Shown here piece after piece: positions 43,926-54,818 of a stretch of DNA of 64,000 nucleotides. The first letter of the stretch is position 1. The number at the start of each line of letters is the position of its first letter. Under the pieces are notes generated by a model, which saw nothing but the letters and a program-made list of their open reading frames with translations, had not been told where the DNA came from and did no database searches. The stretch is from Danio rerio (taxonomy: Eukaryota > Chordata > Actinopteri > Cypriniformes > Danionidae), in the NCBI RefSeq assembly GCF_049306965.1, contig NC_133178.1:64845001-64909000 (forward strand). Reading direction: 5' to 3'. The position numbers and the translations under genes were made by a program.

Positions 43926-44261
43926 ACTGAGTGTTTAATTCTAACATATTATGCAGAATATAAAAATACATATAAATTAATTCGTTAAATATTTTACTTT
44001 TCCTTGGTTACTAATGTTATCTGTGTACCTTTCATTCATTTGTATTTCTAGTGTAATTTACTAAGAGAAGTTTATTTATAAACAAATTTCGAGAGGATCA
44101 CGTGCCTATGATTGTTCACAGCTGTTCTAACTTTAGCTAATGACTGATTATCCTATCAGACGATCCTTAACTCACTATAAATAACCAGACTTTTCTCATC
44201 TCAATATCTTCGTCTTGAAGAACCCCCCCACCCAACCCTACTTTCCCTCCTTTCAAACGGG

Positions 44262-44440
44262 CGTCACGGTGGCCAGCGATTAGCGCTGTTGCCTCACAGC
44301 AAGAATGCCCCTGGTTTAATTCCTTTCCAAACCAGACGGCATTTCTGTGCGGAGTTTGCTCGTTCTCCCCGTGGTCGCGTGGGTTTTCCCCGGGTCCTCC
44401 GGTTTCCTCCCACAGTTCAAAAACAAGCACCCTAAACAAT
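44262..44440 (+). mobile_element. tRNA-derived SINE (DANA-like), 5' part
   Basis: ggcgtcacggtggccagcga head and gtgcggagtttgctcgttct body; diverged from the other DANA copies and truncated at its 3' end. Confidence 0.7.
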
Positions 44441-44479
44441 TAATCCAAATACATTAGCTAAACTCTGAGTACACCTTTC

Positions 44480-44668
44480 AGCATCCATATCCGACACTTA
44501 GCTACAACAAGCAAGAGGGGAGTTATCGAGATCTACCTGAGCTCAAACTCCCCTCTCGCCTTGCAACGGGAGGGAGCCCAGGGCTCGAGGATCTTATAAG
44601 CTCAGGGCTCTCTCCCGGGACAGCACGCCAAACTAGCTTTACTATCAATCATCAGCTAAGTGTGAACT
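44480..44668. repeat. Interspersed repeat, inverted relative to 51990-52150
   Basis: agatctacctgagctcaaac and agggctctctcccgggacag correspond, on the other strand, to gagtttgagctcaggtaggt and gggagagagccctaag in the 51990-52150 copy. Family not identified. Confidence 0.6.
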
Positions 44669-44968
44669 CTTGAACTGGTTGTTTTAGAAATAAGCTTTGC
44701 ACAGATATAATATCTGACAAAATAACATGCTGCGATGTTTGTTTATTTATCTGATGTTTCCATTTTTTCTCTTCACATTTTGCTCATATTTGAATGTGTT
44801 TGTCTGCTAAAACAACTTTATTTTCTTTGATTTCAGAAGAACGAGATTAGAAGCGGAGATGATGAACTAGTTAAGGTTGGAAATACCTTGCTAAGTTTTT
44901 TTTTTTTATGAAAAGAAGAGACAAGATTGTTTTTCGCCTGCACTCAGTGTCGAAAGGAATCGATTGGG

Positions 44969-45691
44969 ATGCAAAGTAGCCGTAAGATTTACAAGATGGT
45001 CCGCACTGGAGAGAAACCAATCACATGTACCCAGTGTGGGAAGAGTTTCTCACAATCATCAAACCTTAATAGACATATGATGATCCACACTGGAGAGAAA
45101 CCACACACATGTACACAGTGTGGAAAGAGTTTCACACAGTCATCATCGCTTAATAAACACATGATGATCCACACTGGAGAGAGACCATTTATATGCACTC
45201 AGTGTGGTAAGAGTTTCACACGATCCTCAAACCTTATTGAACACATGTTGATTCACACTGGAGAGAAACCTTTCACATGCACCCAGTGTGGAAGGAACTT
45301 CAGACAAGCAGCACACCTTAATCAACACATCGTGATCCACACTGGAGAGAAGCCACACAGATGTGATCAATGTGGTAAAACATTTGCAAGGCGTTCATTT
45401 CTGAAGTTTCATCTAAGAGTTCACACAAATGAGAGACCGTATTCATGTTCTGTGTGTGGAAAGAGCTGTACACGGCAGTCGAGTTTAAGAAAACATCAGA
45501 AGATCCACACTGGTGTGAGAGAGCATGTCTGCTTTGAGTGTGAGAAGACTTTCGTTACAGCTGATGATTTGAAACGGCACCAAAGGATTCACACTGGAGA
45601 GAAACCGTACATGTGTTCACACTGCGACAAGAGATTCAGTCAGAGTGGAAGCCTGAAAGCACATGAGAGGACTCACTCTGTAATCTGCTAG
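44969..45691 (+). CDS. C2H2 zinc-finger protein, eight fingers (gene 5, type B)
   Basis: Predicted 240-residue nuclear DNA-binding protein. The exon starts at 44837 after acceptor gatttcag. The ATG at 44908 leads to a short out-of-frame peptide, so ATG 44969 ([18 protein letters not shown]) is taken as start; the same frame is open upstream and still shows the Cys pair of a decayed finger (FACTQCRKESIG). Eight C2H2 fingers follow from residue 19 and end HERTHSVIC. In finger 6 the core Phe is Cys (CGKSCTRQSSL), a change shared with gene 6, which may weaken folding of that finger. Linkers TGEKP are kept. Neighbours: promoter 5 upstream, Tc1-like relic downstream. The gene looks functional; the target is unknown. 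Confidence 0.85.
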   Translation: MQSSRKIYKMVRTGEKPITCTQCGKSFSQSSNLNRHMMIHTGEKPHTCTQCGKSFTQSSSLNKHMMIHTGERPFICTQCGKSFTRSSNLIEHMLIHTGEKPFTCTQCGRNFRQAAHLNQHIVIHTGEKPHRCDQCGKTFARRSFLKFHLRVHTNERPYSCSVCGKSCTRQSSLRKHQKIHTGVREHVCFECEKTFVTADDLKRHQRIHTGEKPYMCSHCDKRFSQSGSLKAHERTHSVIC

Positions 45692-45789
45692 CCTGACTTG
45701 TATGTTTTGTTCCTTTAATCATTCCTCATGATAACCAGTTGTTTTCTAGAGAGTCTTTAAATAGTCTTTAAAAAGGGCTTCGCATCAGG

Positions 45790-46325
45790 CAGTGTGCTTC
45801 TTCACAAAGTCCTCCTGTAGCTTTAAAGGACTCCTATCACGCCAAATCAACTTTCGGGAGCTGTTTGGACAGAACTGGAGTGATTTAAAGCTCTTGCACT
45901 TCTGTGATGCACCATTAATGTGGAAAGGATTTTGGAGCACAACGTGCTGCTTTTTTTGCCAGGGGCACCATGCATATTCCAACAAGACACTGCAAAACCA
46001 CATTCTGCACACATTACAAAGTCCTGGATGAGGAGGAAGATGATACAGGTACTTGACTGGCCTGCCTGCAGTCCTGACCTGCCTCCAATAGAGAATGTGT
46101 GCCGCATTTTGAAGTGCAAATCGCAACAATGATGACCTTGTATTGTTTCTCACCTTAAGACTTGTTTGCAGGTAGAATGGGACAAAACTACACCTGAAAC
46201 TCTTCATCACTTGCTGTCTTCAGTCCCTAATCGTCTTTTAAGTGTTGTGAAAAGGAATGGCCACATTACAACGTGGTATGATGCATTTCATTCATGGATG
46301 TCCACTCCAGGATTGAGTAACACAA
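45790..46325 (+). mobile_element. Tc1-like transposase relic 3' of gene 5
   Basis: Second copy of the DD34E relic. CIFQQDTAKPHSAHITKSWM and DWPACSPDLPPIEN are readable; a stop (aatgatga near 46130) splits the later part from VEWDKTTPETLHHLLSSVPN. Confidence 0.85.
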
Positions 46326-46479
46326 GTCCTTTCTTATGTCTTTACTACTGTATATACACAGATTTGGCTGACTAGTTGATAATGATTAAAGCTTTTGCCA
46401 CAGAAGTATCTGAAAATCCCCCTGTTTACTCGTTCACTGTAAACAATATACTGATTTTACAAGTAAGGCACAGAAAGTG

Positions 46480-46640
46480 AGGGCTTTATCATGAATATTG
46501 ATGCCGTTCTCACTCTTGATAAAGACCGGCCTCTAGTGGGTCATCAGTGTGACTGTGTGAATGAAGAGACCCAGAACATGAGCTTCTGTGTTTGTCTTTA
46601 TTTACAGTTTCATTTTAGTCCACAATATAAATAATGATGG
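46480..46640. repeat. Conserved inter-unit block with CTCF-like motif, unit 5
   Basis: Copy of the block at 9424-9580. Motif ggcctctagtgg at 46528-46539. Units 4 and 6 lack this block. Confidence 0.45.
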
Positions 46641-47053
46641 TCAAAGCCTCACAGTGATCTGAACATTTACATTACTCTCTACCAAGTTTCTTCAGATTTG
46701 AGCCCCTGCCTTGTTTCTTCCTCAAGAGAAATTATTATTATTGTTTACTACTAATAGTAATAAAATAATTGATGTATGTTTGCATGTTTATTTTGTGGAC
46801 AGCTTTCCCTATTAAACAATTAAAAACTAAATTTCACAAAACAAACATTAAAGCAGCTGTAATTTATAGTCAACATAGTTTATAGAGCAGCATGGACTTT
46901 TATTATAATGCTGGATTCACATCAAACACAAAGCACATTTCATACAGTGAACAGGCCTACCATTAAACATAATAAACCTTCACTATTAAACCAGAAACAT
47001 TCATTATAATCCACAAAACCCCTTTCAGACCACGAAACCTTTCTACTCGCTAA

Positions 47054-47289
47054 GCACACGCAGAGGCAGCCAATCGGCATTCGTTGAGCAACACAGCAGC
47101 CAATCAGCATTCTGTGAATAACAAAAAGCAGCCAATCAGCATTCGCTGAGCCACACACAGGCTAATATCCCGCCTCGGCGCTCAGTGTATGAAGTGGATG
47201 GAGTATGAGTCGGATCGCTGATGAATGCTAAACTTTGCCGTTTGCTGTATAATTATTCTTCTGTTACGGGTGTTGTGCGTCTTTTCAAA
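47054..47289 (+). promoter_or_regulatory. Promoter and exon 1 of zinc-finger gene 6
   Basis: Three CCAAT boxes, at 47070, 47100 and 47132 (30 and 32 bp apart), tcccgcc at 47168 (36 bp on), donor GTAAGT at 47290. This is the copy with most intact boxes. Confidence 0.75.
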
Positions 47290-47837
47290 GTAAGTGTATT
47301 ATATCTGACTTCTGTAGCGTTCACGAGTGTGATATGTTTCACTTTGCTGCCGATTATCCCTTCAGGAATTAGGAAAACATCTTACCTTTAATAGCAGCTA
47401 ATGTTATCTGTGTAGCTTCATTCATTTGTGTTTCTAGTGTAATTTACTGGTTGTTTTGGAAATATGTTTAGCACAGAAATAATATCTGTCAGATAACATA
47501 CTCTTATGTTTATTCATTATGTTTCCAGGTTTTTTTCTCTACATATTTTGATCTGAATGAAACAAATCTACATTTATTGACACAGTTTGGGACACCTATC
47601 ATCATTTTCGGCCTGAAATGTCAAATTCGAACATTTATTAGTCCAGTTTTTATCCAGAATATAAAAATCTAGATCATTTACTTTAATCATTACTGTCGGA
47701 ATGTGAAGAGATTTTCAACCAGCACAAAGAAAATGTTTCTGAACACAATCACACATTGCACCTTTACCACTATGAACATTTTTTGGTATCTGGTGGTAAC
47801 TATTCATGTATCCTAATTAAGCACGAGTAAAATGGGT

Positions 47838-47905
47838 GGCACAATGGCCTCACAGCAAAACAGCCTTGGCCGAGGCTCGAACCAGCAACCAGGCCACTGA
47901 ATGTT
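47838..47905 (-). other. Degenerate tRNA-like SINE head
   Basis: ggcacaatggcctcacagca and gaggctcgaaccagcaacca are a rearranged version of the SINE head at 43856, at the corresponding place in the intron. No body follows. Confidence 0.35.
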
Positions 47906-48237
47906 TAACTTGATGAACATATATTAGTCCTCTATACCTTATGCAGATTATAAAAATACATATAAATGAATATATTAAATATTTTACCTTTACTCAGTTG
48001 CTAATGTTATCTGTGTATTCATTTGTATTTCTAGTGTAATTGAGTTACATGGAGTTTCACCAAACTGGTGGTTTCGGAAATATGCTTTGCACGGATATAA
48101 TGTCTGACAACATAACATACTGTAATGTTTGTTTATTTATCTAATGTTCCCAGTTTCTTTTCACTTCACATTTTGTTCATATTTGAATGCGTTTTGTCTG
48201 CTAAAACAACTTTTATTTTGTTTGATTGCAGAAGGAG

Positions 48238-48879
48238 ATGCAAAGCAGCCGTAAGGTTTACAAGATGGTCCACACTGGAAAGAAACCATTCACATGTACG
48301 CAGTGTGGTAAGACCTTCACACAGTCATCATCCGTTAATAGACATATGATGATCCACACTGGAGAGAGACCGTTCACATGCACACGGTGCGGTAAGAGTT
48401 TCACACGATCATCAAACCTTAATGAACACATGATGATCCACACCGGAGAGAAACCGTTCAGGTGTAATCAGTGTGGGAGGAACTTCAGACAATCGTCGCA
48501 CCTTTATCAACACATGGTGATCCACACTGGAGAGAAGCCACACAGATGTGATCAATGCGGTCAAACATTTACAAGGGGTTCACTTCTGAAGATCCATCTA
48601 ATGGTTTCTCATTCAAATAATAATCCGTATTCATGTTCTGTGTGTGGAAAGAGCTGTACACGGCAGTCGAGTTTAAGAAAACATCAGAAGATCCACACTG
48701 GTGTGAGAGAGCATGTCTGCTTTGAGTGTGAGAAGACTTTTGTTACAGCTGATGATTTGAAACGGCACCAAAGGACTCACACTGGAGAGAAACCGTACAT
48801 GTGTTCACACTGCGGCAGGAGATTCAATCAGATATGTAACCTGAAAGCACATGAGAGGACTCACTCAGTAATTTGCTAG
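48238..48879 (+). CDS. C2H2 zinc-finger protein, seven fingers (gene 6, type B)
   Basis: Predicted 213-residue nuclear DNA-binding protein. The acceptor (tttgattgcag) lies only six bases before the ATG: exon 2 starts at 48232 and reads aaggagatg, so about 110 bases of leader found in the other genes are missing. The protein begins MQSSRKVYKMVHTGKKPF, then seven C2H2 fingers to HERTHSVIC. Finger 4 has one extra residue between its histidines (HLMVSH) and an abnormal linker (SNNNPY), and finger 5 has Cys for the core Phe (CGKSC) as in gene 5. One finger fewer than genes 4 and 5, consistent with loss of one finger near the N-terminus. The frame is open and the promoter has three CCAAT boxes, so it is likely expressed. 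Confidence 0.83.
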   Translation: MQSSRKVYKMVHTGKKPFTCTQCGKTFTQSSSVNRHMMIHTGERPFTCTRCGKSFTRSSNLNEHMMIHTGEKPFRCNQCGRNFRQSSHLYQHMVIHTGEKPHRCDQCGQTFTRGSLLKIHLMVSHSNNNPYSCSVCGKSCTRQSSLRKHQKIHTGVREHVCFECEKTFVTADDLKRHQRTHTGEKPYMCSHCGRRFNQICNLKAHERTHSVIC

Positions 48880-48924
48880 CCTGACTTGCATATATTGTTT
48901 TTCTTTTAGCGTTTCTCATGATAA

Positions 48925-49795
48925 CCAGGGCCTGGTTTTTCAAAAGGTTTAATCCGGATAAAATTGATGTGGATTTAGTAATCCTTTTTTTGTGATCACG
49001 TAATCCAGATTAGTTTTTAGAGCCAGTTTTTCAAAGCAACATTGGATTGGATCAATCTGATCTGGATAGGAACTTTTTAGGATCACTAAATCTGGATAAC
49101 CAATGCTCAATAGTGATGGGAAGTTCGGATCATTTTACTGACTCGGATCTTTGAGTCTAGTTGATCGAGATGAACGAATCTTTTTGAGTTTTTTCGTTCA
49201 TTTGGTTCAATTTGCCAAAATAATATTAAAATGTTACGAATTGCTTTCAAACACATCTACAACTAGCCTAAAAGGTCGATCACACGACAAATAAGTCATA
49301 ACTAGAATACTATAAGAAGGAGAAAATAATAATTCAATGTTTACCTGCTCTTCTGTCTATGAAGGTATTGTCGTCTCTTTGCTCAGCTCACCTCTTCATG
49401 TCTTCAAATGTCAGGGGTTCATTCACGTTACACTGACAGTCACATATAATCTTAACCAATGTACACAGTCTGAGCCTATAAGAGCCATGATGATTAGTTC
49501 ACCTTTCGAGTCTTCGGGTTCTTGAGTCGTTCGTTCATCACATAACAGAATGAATCGAACCCCAAGGACTCGAGAGATGAACGGATCATTTCTTTTTCCG
49601 GCTCTAAACGCATATGATTGGCCCGTAATGAACGAATGACTCAAACCCGATAGAGGACTCTAGAGATGAACAGATCAATTCTTTTTCCGGCTCTAAACGC
49701 ATATGATTGACTTCTGCCTGATGAACGACTCAAAAGACTTTAAATGAACGATACCACCTGCACAAATGTGCGCACGCGCGGATGAACGAATCACT
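48925..49795. mobile_element. Composite of hAT-type non-autonomous elements
   Basis: Begins gggcctggtttttcaaaagg; from about 49110 agtgatgggaagttcggatc is a typical hAT tip, followed by repeats of gagatgaacgaatc-like words and two copies of ctttttccggctctaaacgc (49590 and 49681). No gene is seen; the boundaries are approximate. Confidence 0.55.
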
Positions 49796-49876
49796 CCCTG
49801 AGAGGATTCACTCAGTAATCTGCTAGCCTGACTTGTATGTATTGTTTCTTTAATCATTCCTCATGATAACCAGTTG
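49796..49876 (+). pseudogene. Orphan 3' end of a type B zinc-finger gene
   Basis: ctgagaggattcactcagta then atctgctagcctgacttgta repeats the last codons and 3' UTR of genes 4-6 (ERIHSVIC and stop) without any finger before it, only 920 bp after the same sequence in gene 6. It marks a lost or rearranged unit. Confidence 0.75.
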
Positions 49877-50571
49877 CAGGGCTCAACAATAAGGACTGCC
49901 TGGTGTCCCATGGCCAGCGTGAGAGAAGCTTGGGACAGTAGACAGGATAATTACTGGCCCGATTGGGACAGTGCTGCCACTGCAACATTTAATTGGTCTG
50001 CGACTATTTGTCAATTGCGTGCATTTTAAGTTTAGTCTTTAAACACTGCCTTCTCTGTGATGTCGTTAACACCATATTGCTTTTTGGTTCCTCTTGTCTG
50101 ATTTGATGCTTTGAGCATGCTATTTTTTTCCGTAACCTGGTAACAGCCAGTACAGCGAAGAAACAGCAACATCGAATAATAAGGCTAAAAGAAAATGTCT
50201 GTTTCCAACGTCTTGGGAGCAGACATTTACGTGTGAACAATGCGACAAACAAAAGTGATTAAAAAAAAGGGATGTTTTGCACGGTTTGCCATCAGTTTGA
50301 CAAGTCAGCCACCTTTTGTTAAATAATTTCGAACCACAATAAAATACCTCCACATTTTCCCCTGCTCTTTTTGTTTGGAAAGCACTTTTATTAACATGTT
50401 TTTTAAGTATTGAAATTCTAGATTCACTTTATTTTTGACACATTATTTGAAATATGTGGCAAAAAAATAGCTTTTTTTTGGTGGGGCCAGTGAGAATTTG
50501 GCAGGGCAAGTAAAAATCTGAACCAGTGGCCCGATCGGACCAGTAGAAAAAATCCTTAGCGTTGAACCCTG
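49877..50571. mobile_element. CAGGG-ended DNA transposon (hAT-like), 695 bp
   Basis: Same family as 37439-41257 but without the foldback insert. Ends CAGGGCTCAACAATAAGGAC and complement of CAGGGTTCAACGCTAAGG; five-base target repeat agttg (49872-49876 and 50572-50576). Units 4 and 5 show the empty site ccagttgatttct and ccagttgttttct. A five-base duplication is shorter than the usual eight of hAT. Confidence 0.85.
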
Positions 50572-50639
50572 AGTTGTTTTCTAGAGAGTTATTATCTGTC
50601 TTTAAATAGTCTTTGCAACAAGGGCTTAGCATCAAGCAG

Positions 50640-51180
50640 TGTGCTTCTTCACAAAGTCCTCCTGTAGCTTTAAAGGGCTCCTATCAGGCCAAATCAACTT
50701 TCGGGAGCTGTTTGGACAGAACTGTAGTGATTTAAAGCTCTTGCACTTCTGTGATGCACCACTAATGCGAAAAAGTACAGAGAGATTCTGGAGCACAACA
50801 TGATGCCTTTTTGCCAGGGGCACCATGCATATTCCAACAAGACACTGCAAAACCACATTCTGCACACATTACAGTCCTGGATGAGGAGGAAGAGGATACA
50901 GGTACTCGACTGGGCTGCCTGCAGTCCTGACCTATTTCCAATAGAGAATGTGTGCCGCATTTTGAAGTGCAAATCGCAACAAAGAAGACCTCGCATTGTT
51001 GCTCATCTTAAGACTTGTTTGCAGGTAGAATGGGACAAAAATACTCCTGAAACTCTTTATCACTTGCTGCCTTCAGTCTTTAATAATCTTTTAAGTGTTG
51101 TGAAGAGGAATGGCCCACATTACAAAGTGGTATGATGGCAAGGATTTGAATGTTGCGTGCCCACTCCAGGATTGAGTAAC
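50640..51180 (+). mobile_element. Tc1-like transposase relic 3' of gene 6 / orphan end
   Basis: Third copy of the relic; readable WMRRKRIQVLDWAACSPDLF and VEWDKNTPETLYHLLPSVFN. More diverged than the copies after genes 4 and 5, with a small deletion in the FQQD region. Confidence 0.8.
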
Positions 51181-51222
51181 ACATGTTCTTTCTTATGTCT
51201 TTATGATTAATAATTAAATTGA

Positions 51223-52546
51223 ATGTTGCATTGCTTTTCCTGTATGCCAAATGATTTGTTTTCTCAGGATCTACCCAGCCAGGTCAGAGGTCATGGAGAT
51301 CTCTTGAGTGGACCTGGACTCCTGATGACTGGAAACAACGGTTTCTATTGTTATTTCCATTTGTGTGTTAATACTCTTATTTTATTTTTGATTCCTCTTC
51401 ATGCTAGACAGTTTGTGTAGTGAAAATACAGCAGCCTGCTGATTTTACTAGTTTGATAAGACCGCTGAGAATCAAAGAAACTACCTTGAGCTTTTACAGA
51501 TTGTTCTTTAGCTGTGGATATGCGTCAAAGGGGTCAGCACTACCCCTAAATTCAGCTTTGAATAGTCAACCTGACCCAGGAACTCCGTCTCCATCCCTAT
51601 CTGGTCTCAGATATACGATCCTGCATTGACACACCTATTTAGAATTGTCCGTCTTTGCTTAACCAATCTGAACCTTTTACCTGAGTTGACACCATTTCTG
51701 GTTTTGTGTAGAGAGTAAAATCGCGGTGTTGTTGTTCTGTAAGTCAGATGAGCGGCCTTCAAACTCATTTGCGAGTGGCTTCTGCTGATGAAGCTGCAAA
51801 CTATCTTCAGTAAACTTCTATTTTCATTGAATCTCTGACTCCAACTCTTCCTCATCTCACAGACTGGTCGTTTTTTGGGGAAAAACCGGTAAATATCACT
51901 ACAGCTACAACTTGCATGTCTTTCTGATTTGAGGTTGTATAAATGAGGATGCTTCAATCAACGACAAGAGTCTTGATTATGAAATCAGGATTCAAGAGTT
52001 CACACTTAGCTGGTTATTAATTATAAAGTGAGTTTGACATGCCTGGGAGAGAGCCCTAAGTTTGTGAGATACACAAGCCTGGGGCTCCATCCCGTTTGCA
52101 GGGAGAGATGGGAGTTTGAGCTCAGGTAGGTCTCAAAGACTCCCCCTTATTGCTAGAGATAAACTGTCGGGTAAAAAGACCTCTCTCACTCTTGGGTGGT
52201 ACTACTAATCCTAATGATGGGGAACAACTGTTTCTATTGTTATGATACTTTCTACAGTAATTTAGCTATTTTAATTGTTAATTATATTTAAAGTGATTCA
52301 TTTTTATGACTTTGTGTGTAGTGAGAATATTGTAGCCGAATGCTGATTAAACCAGTTTTGAACGAGTTTGATGAGACCGCTGAAAGTGCAAGAAACAATC
52401 TTGAGTTTTCATACCAGATTTTCTCTTGTGTCTGTGTATGCATATTTGGTTTTACAGGTCGAATATTAGCTCTTGATAGTTTAGGGGTCAGCCTGACCCC
52501 AAGAACTTTGCCGCCATCCATATCTGGAGTCAGATGCAATCGGTAA
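51223..52546 (+). repeat. Two diverged tandem copies of an unidentified sequence
   Basis: Copy 1 is about 51223-51627 and copy 2 about 52214-52546. Shared words in the same order: acaacggtttctattgttat / acaactgtttctattgttat, tagtgaaaatacagcagcct / tagtgagaatattgtagccg, gtttgataagaccgctgag / gtttgatgagaccgctgaa, and tcaacctgacccaggaact / tcagcctgaccccaagaact. No long frame is conserved. Between them is a copy of the 44480 repeat (51990-52150). Confidence 0.6.
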
Positions 52547-52848
52547 CACTTTACAATAAGGTTCATTAGTTAATGCATTTACTAACATGAACTAATCATA
52601 AACAACACATGTACAGCATTTATTAATCATAATTGAACATTTACTAATGCATTATTAACATCCAAGTCCATGCTTGTTAACATTAGTTAATGCACCATGA
52701 GTTAACATGAACAATGAACTACTGTATTTTCATTAACTGACCTTAACTTGCATGAACAAATACAGTAGCAAATGTATTGTTCATTGTTTGTTCATATGTT
52801 AGTAAATTCATTAACATTAACTAATGAACCTTATTGTAAAGTGTGACC
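52543..52848. mobile_element. MITE with ggtaacactttacaataagg ends
   Basis: About 306 bp; the left end ggtaacactttacaataagg and right end ccttattgtaaagtgtgacc are complementary with one difference. The interior consists of taatgcattaac-like imperfect palindromes. A common fish MITE type; target repeat not clear. Confidence 0.85.
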
Positions 52849-53059
52849 CAACAATCCCTCATTGACGCACACATTAAATTGATCTATTTTTGCTTTAACC
52901 AATGGGAACTGTTTACCTGGATCACTTCAGCATTATGTCTGCCCAAATGGACGGTTATAACTAATGTTACTACAGCTTACCATAGGCAACTGATAATAAT
53001 TTGCATTATAACCTAATAAAGTGACAAATCAATTGCTTAAATGTATAATAGAAGTTAAT

Positions 53060-53400
53060 TATTTGGGTTATGTATTAGAAACCCACACTACTCCCATCAA
53101 AGTAGCCTAAATATCAAACAGACACAAGTCGAACATTTGACAGAAGCAGAATTATGGAAAACGAATCATTTTGATCACAACACACACATTATAGGAGCTG
53201 TAACTTATAATAAACATAGAGCAGCATGGACTTTTATTATGAAGCTGGGTTCACACCAAAAGCCAAGTATTTCAAACAGTGAACAGACCTACCATTGAAT
53301 CATTATAAAACGTCACTATTGAAAACATAACTCTTAACCACAAAGCCACTTTAAGACCACAAAACCTTTCTCTATTGCTGACATTGAGCCAATCCAAATT
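53060..53400. repeat. Conserved distal upstream block before promoter 7
   Basis: Diverged copy of the upstream block (gaaacccacactactcccatc to gaccacaaaacctttctcta). Confidence 0.55.
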
Positions 53401-53428
53401 CGCTAAGCCACCAAAGAGCATAGAATCA

Positions 53429-53767
53429 CCAAGAAGCGACACTCTGTTGTTGTTTGATAAACAGCCACTAGCGTCGCTCGGCGGCCATTTTAGAATGAAA
53501 ATTCCAATAGAACAGCAGCATATTATAAACATGTTCAGTAAACTATGAAAAGTGCTGATTATTGTCGTAGTAAGTGTTTTAATGTCGTCTTTTAGGTTGT
53601 ATCTTAGCTTTAATGTGCATTTTAAATAAATAAAAACAAAGCAGCTGCTTGCCATTCTGACAACAATGAGATCGGACGATAGCTTTCACTCCAAAATGGC
53701 GGAATCGCGGGGTTGTGGCTGGACGCTGCTATTGCAGTAGCACGTCATATTGAGTGTCGTCTCTTGG
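53429..53767. mobile_element. 339-bp TIR element in upstream region of gene 7
   Basis: Ends CCAAGAAGCGACACTC and complement of CCAAGAGACGACACTC; flanks tca on both sides (53426-53428 and 53768-53770). Superfamily not recognised. It sits just upstream of the CCAAT array, with the cggcggccattttag and ccaaaatggcgg words inside facing each other. Confidence 0.75.
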
Positions 53768-53779
53768 TCATTCTTAGTT

Positions 53780-54021
53780 CTTTAGTCACACACAGGCAAC
53801 CACTCGGCATTCGCTTGGTAACATACAGCAGCCAATCAGCATTCGCAGAGCAACACACAGGAGCCAATCAGCATTCGCTGAGCCACACACAGGCTAATAT
53901 CCCGCCTCGGCGCTCAGTGTATGAAGTGGATGGAGTATGAGTCGGATCGCTGATGAATGCTAAACTTTGCCGTTTGCTGTATAATTATTCTTCTGTTACG
54001 GGTGTTGTGCGTCTTTTCAAA
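53780..54021 (+). promoter_or_regulatory. Promoter and exon 1 of zinc-finger gene 7
   Basis: CCAAT boxes at 53832 and 53864 (32 bp apart), preceded by a decayed repeat (accactcggcattcgc); tcccgcc at 53900 (36 bp on); donor GTAAGT at 54022. Confidence 0.75.
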
Positions 54022-54566
54022 GTAAGTGTATTATATCTGACTTCTGTAGCGATCATGAGTGTGATGTTTAACTTTGGTACCGATTATCCCTTCAGGAATT
54101 AGGAAAATAGTTACCTTTATTAGCTGCTAATGTTATCTGTGTATATCTGGGTGTTTCAGAAATCTTTGCCCAAATATGTTTATTTATTCATCCAATGTTT
54201 CCAGTTTCGTTTCTCTTCAGATTTTGATCTGAATGAAACAAATCTACATTTGTTATCACAGTTTGAGCTACCTATTATAATTTTCGGCCCTATATTCATA
54301 ATTTAACAAACATTTGTAGTCCTGTGCCTTATCTGGAATATAAAAATACTTCTTAATACATGTAGATTGTTTACTTTAATCATAACTATCGAAATGTGAA
54401 GAGATTTTTTACCAGCACAACAAAAAATCCTTATGAACTCAATCACCCATTGTGTCTTTAACATTGGGAAAGTATTTACCTTTATTCATAGCTGCTAATG
54501 TTATCCGTGTCTTTTATTCATTTGTATTTCTAGTGTAATTTACTCACTGTGGTCATTTCAGAAATA

Positions 54567-54641
54567 TGCTTTGCAATATATATCTAAAAATATATATATA
54601 TCAAATATATATATATGCAATATATATCAAATATATCTAAC
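54567..54641. repeat. AT-rich simple repeat
   Basis: Runs of atatatat with caaatatata interruptions, in intron 1 of gene 7. Confidence 0.85.
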
Positions 54642-54818
54642 AGATAACATACTCTGTTGAATGTCTTTTAACAAAGTTTTTTTACTTTGATTTCAGATGA
54701 ATGAGATTGCGTGAAGATGATGAACTACTAAAAGCTGGAAACACTTAAGTAAGACATTTTTTTATGAAAAGAAAGAAGATTTTTCGCCTGCGCTCAGTGT
54801 GGAAACAGATTGATTGAG

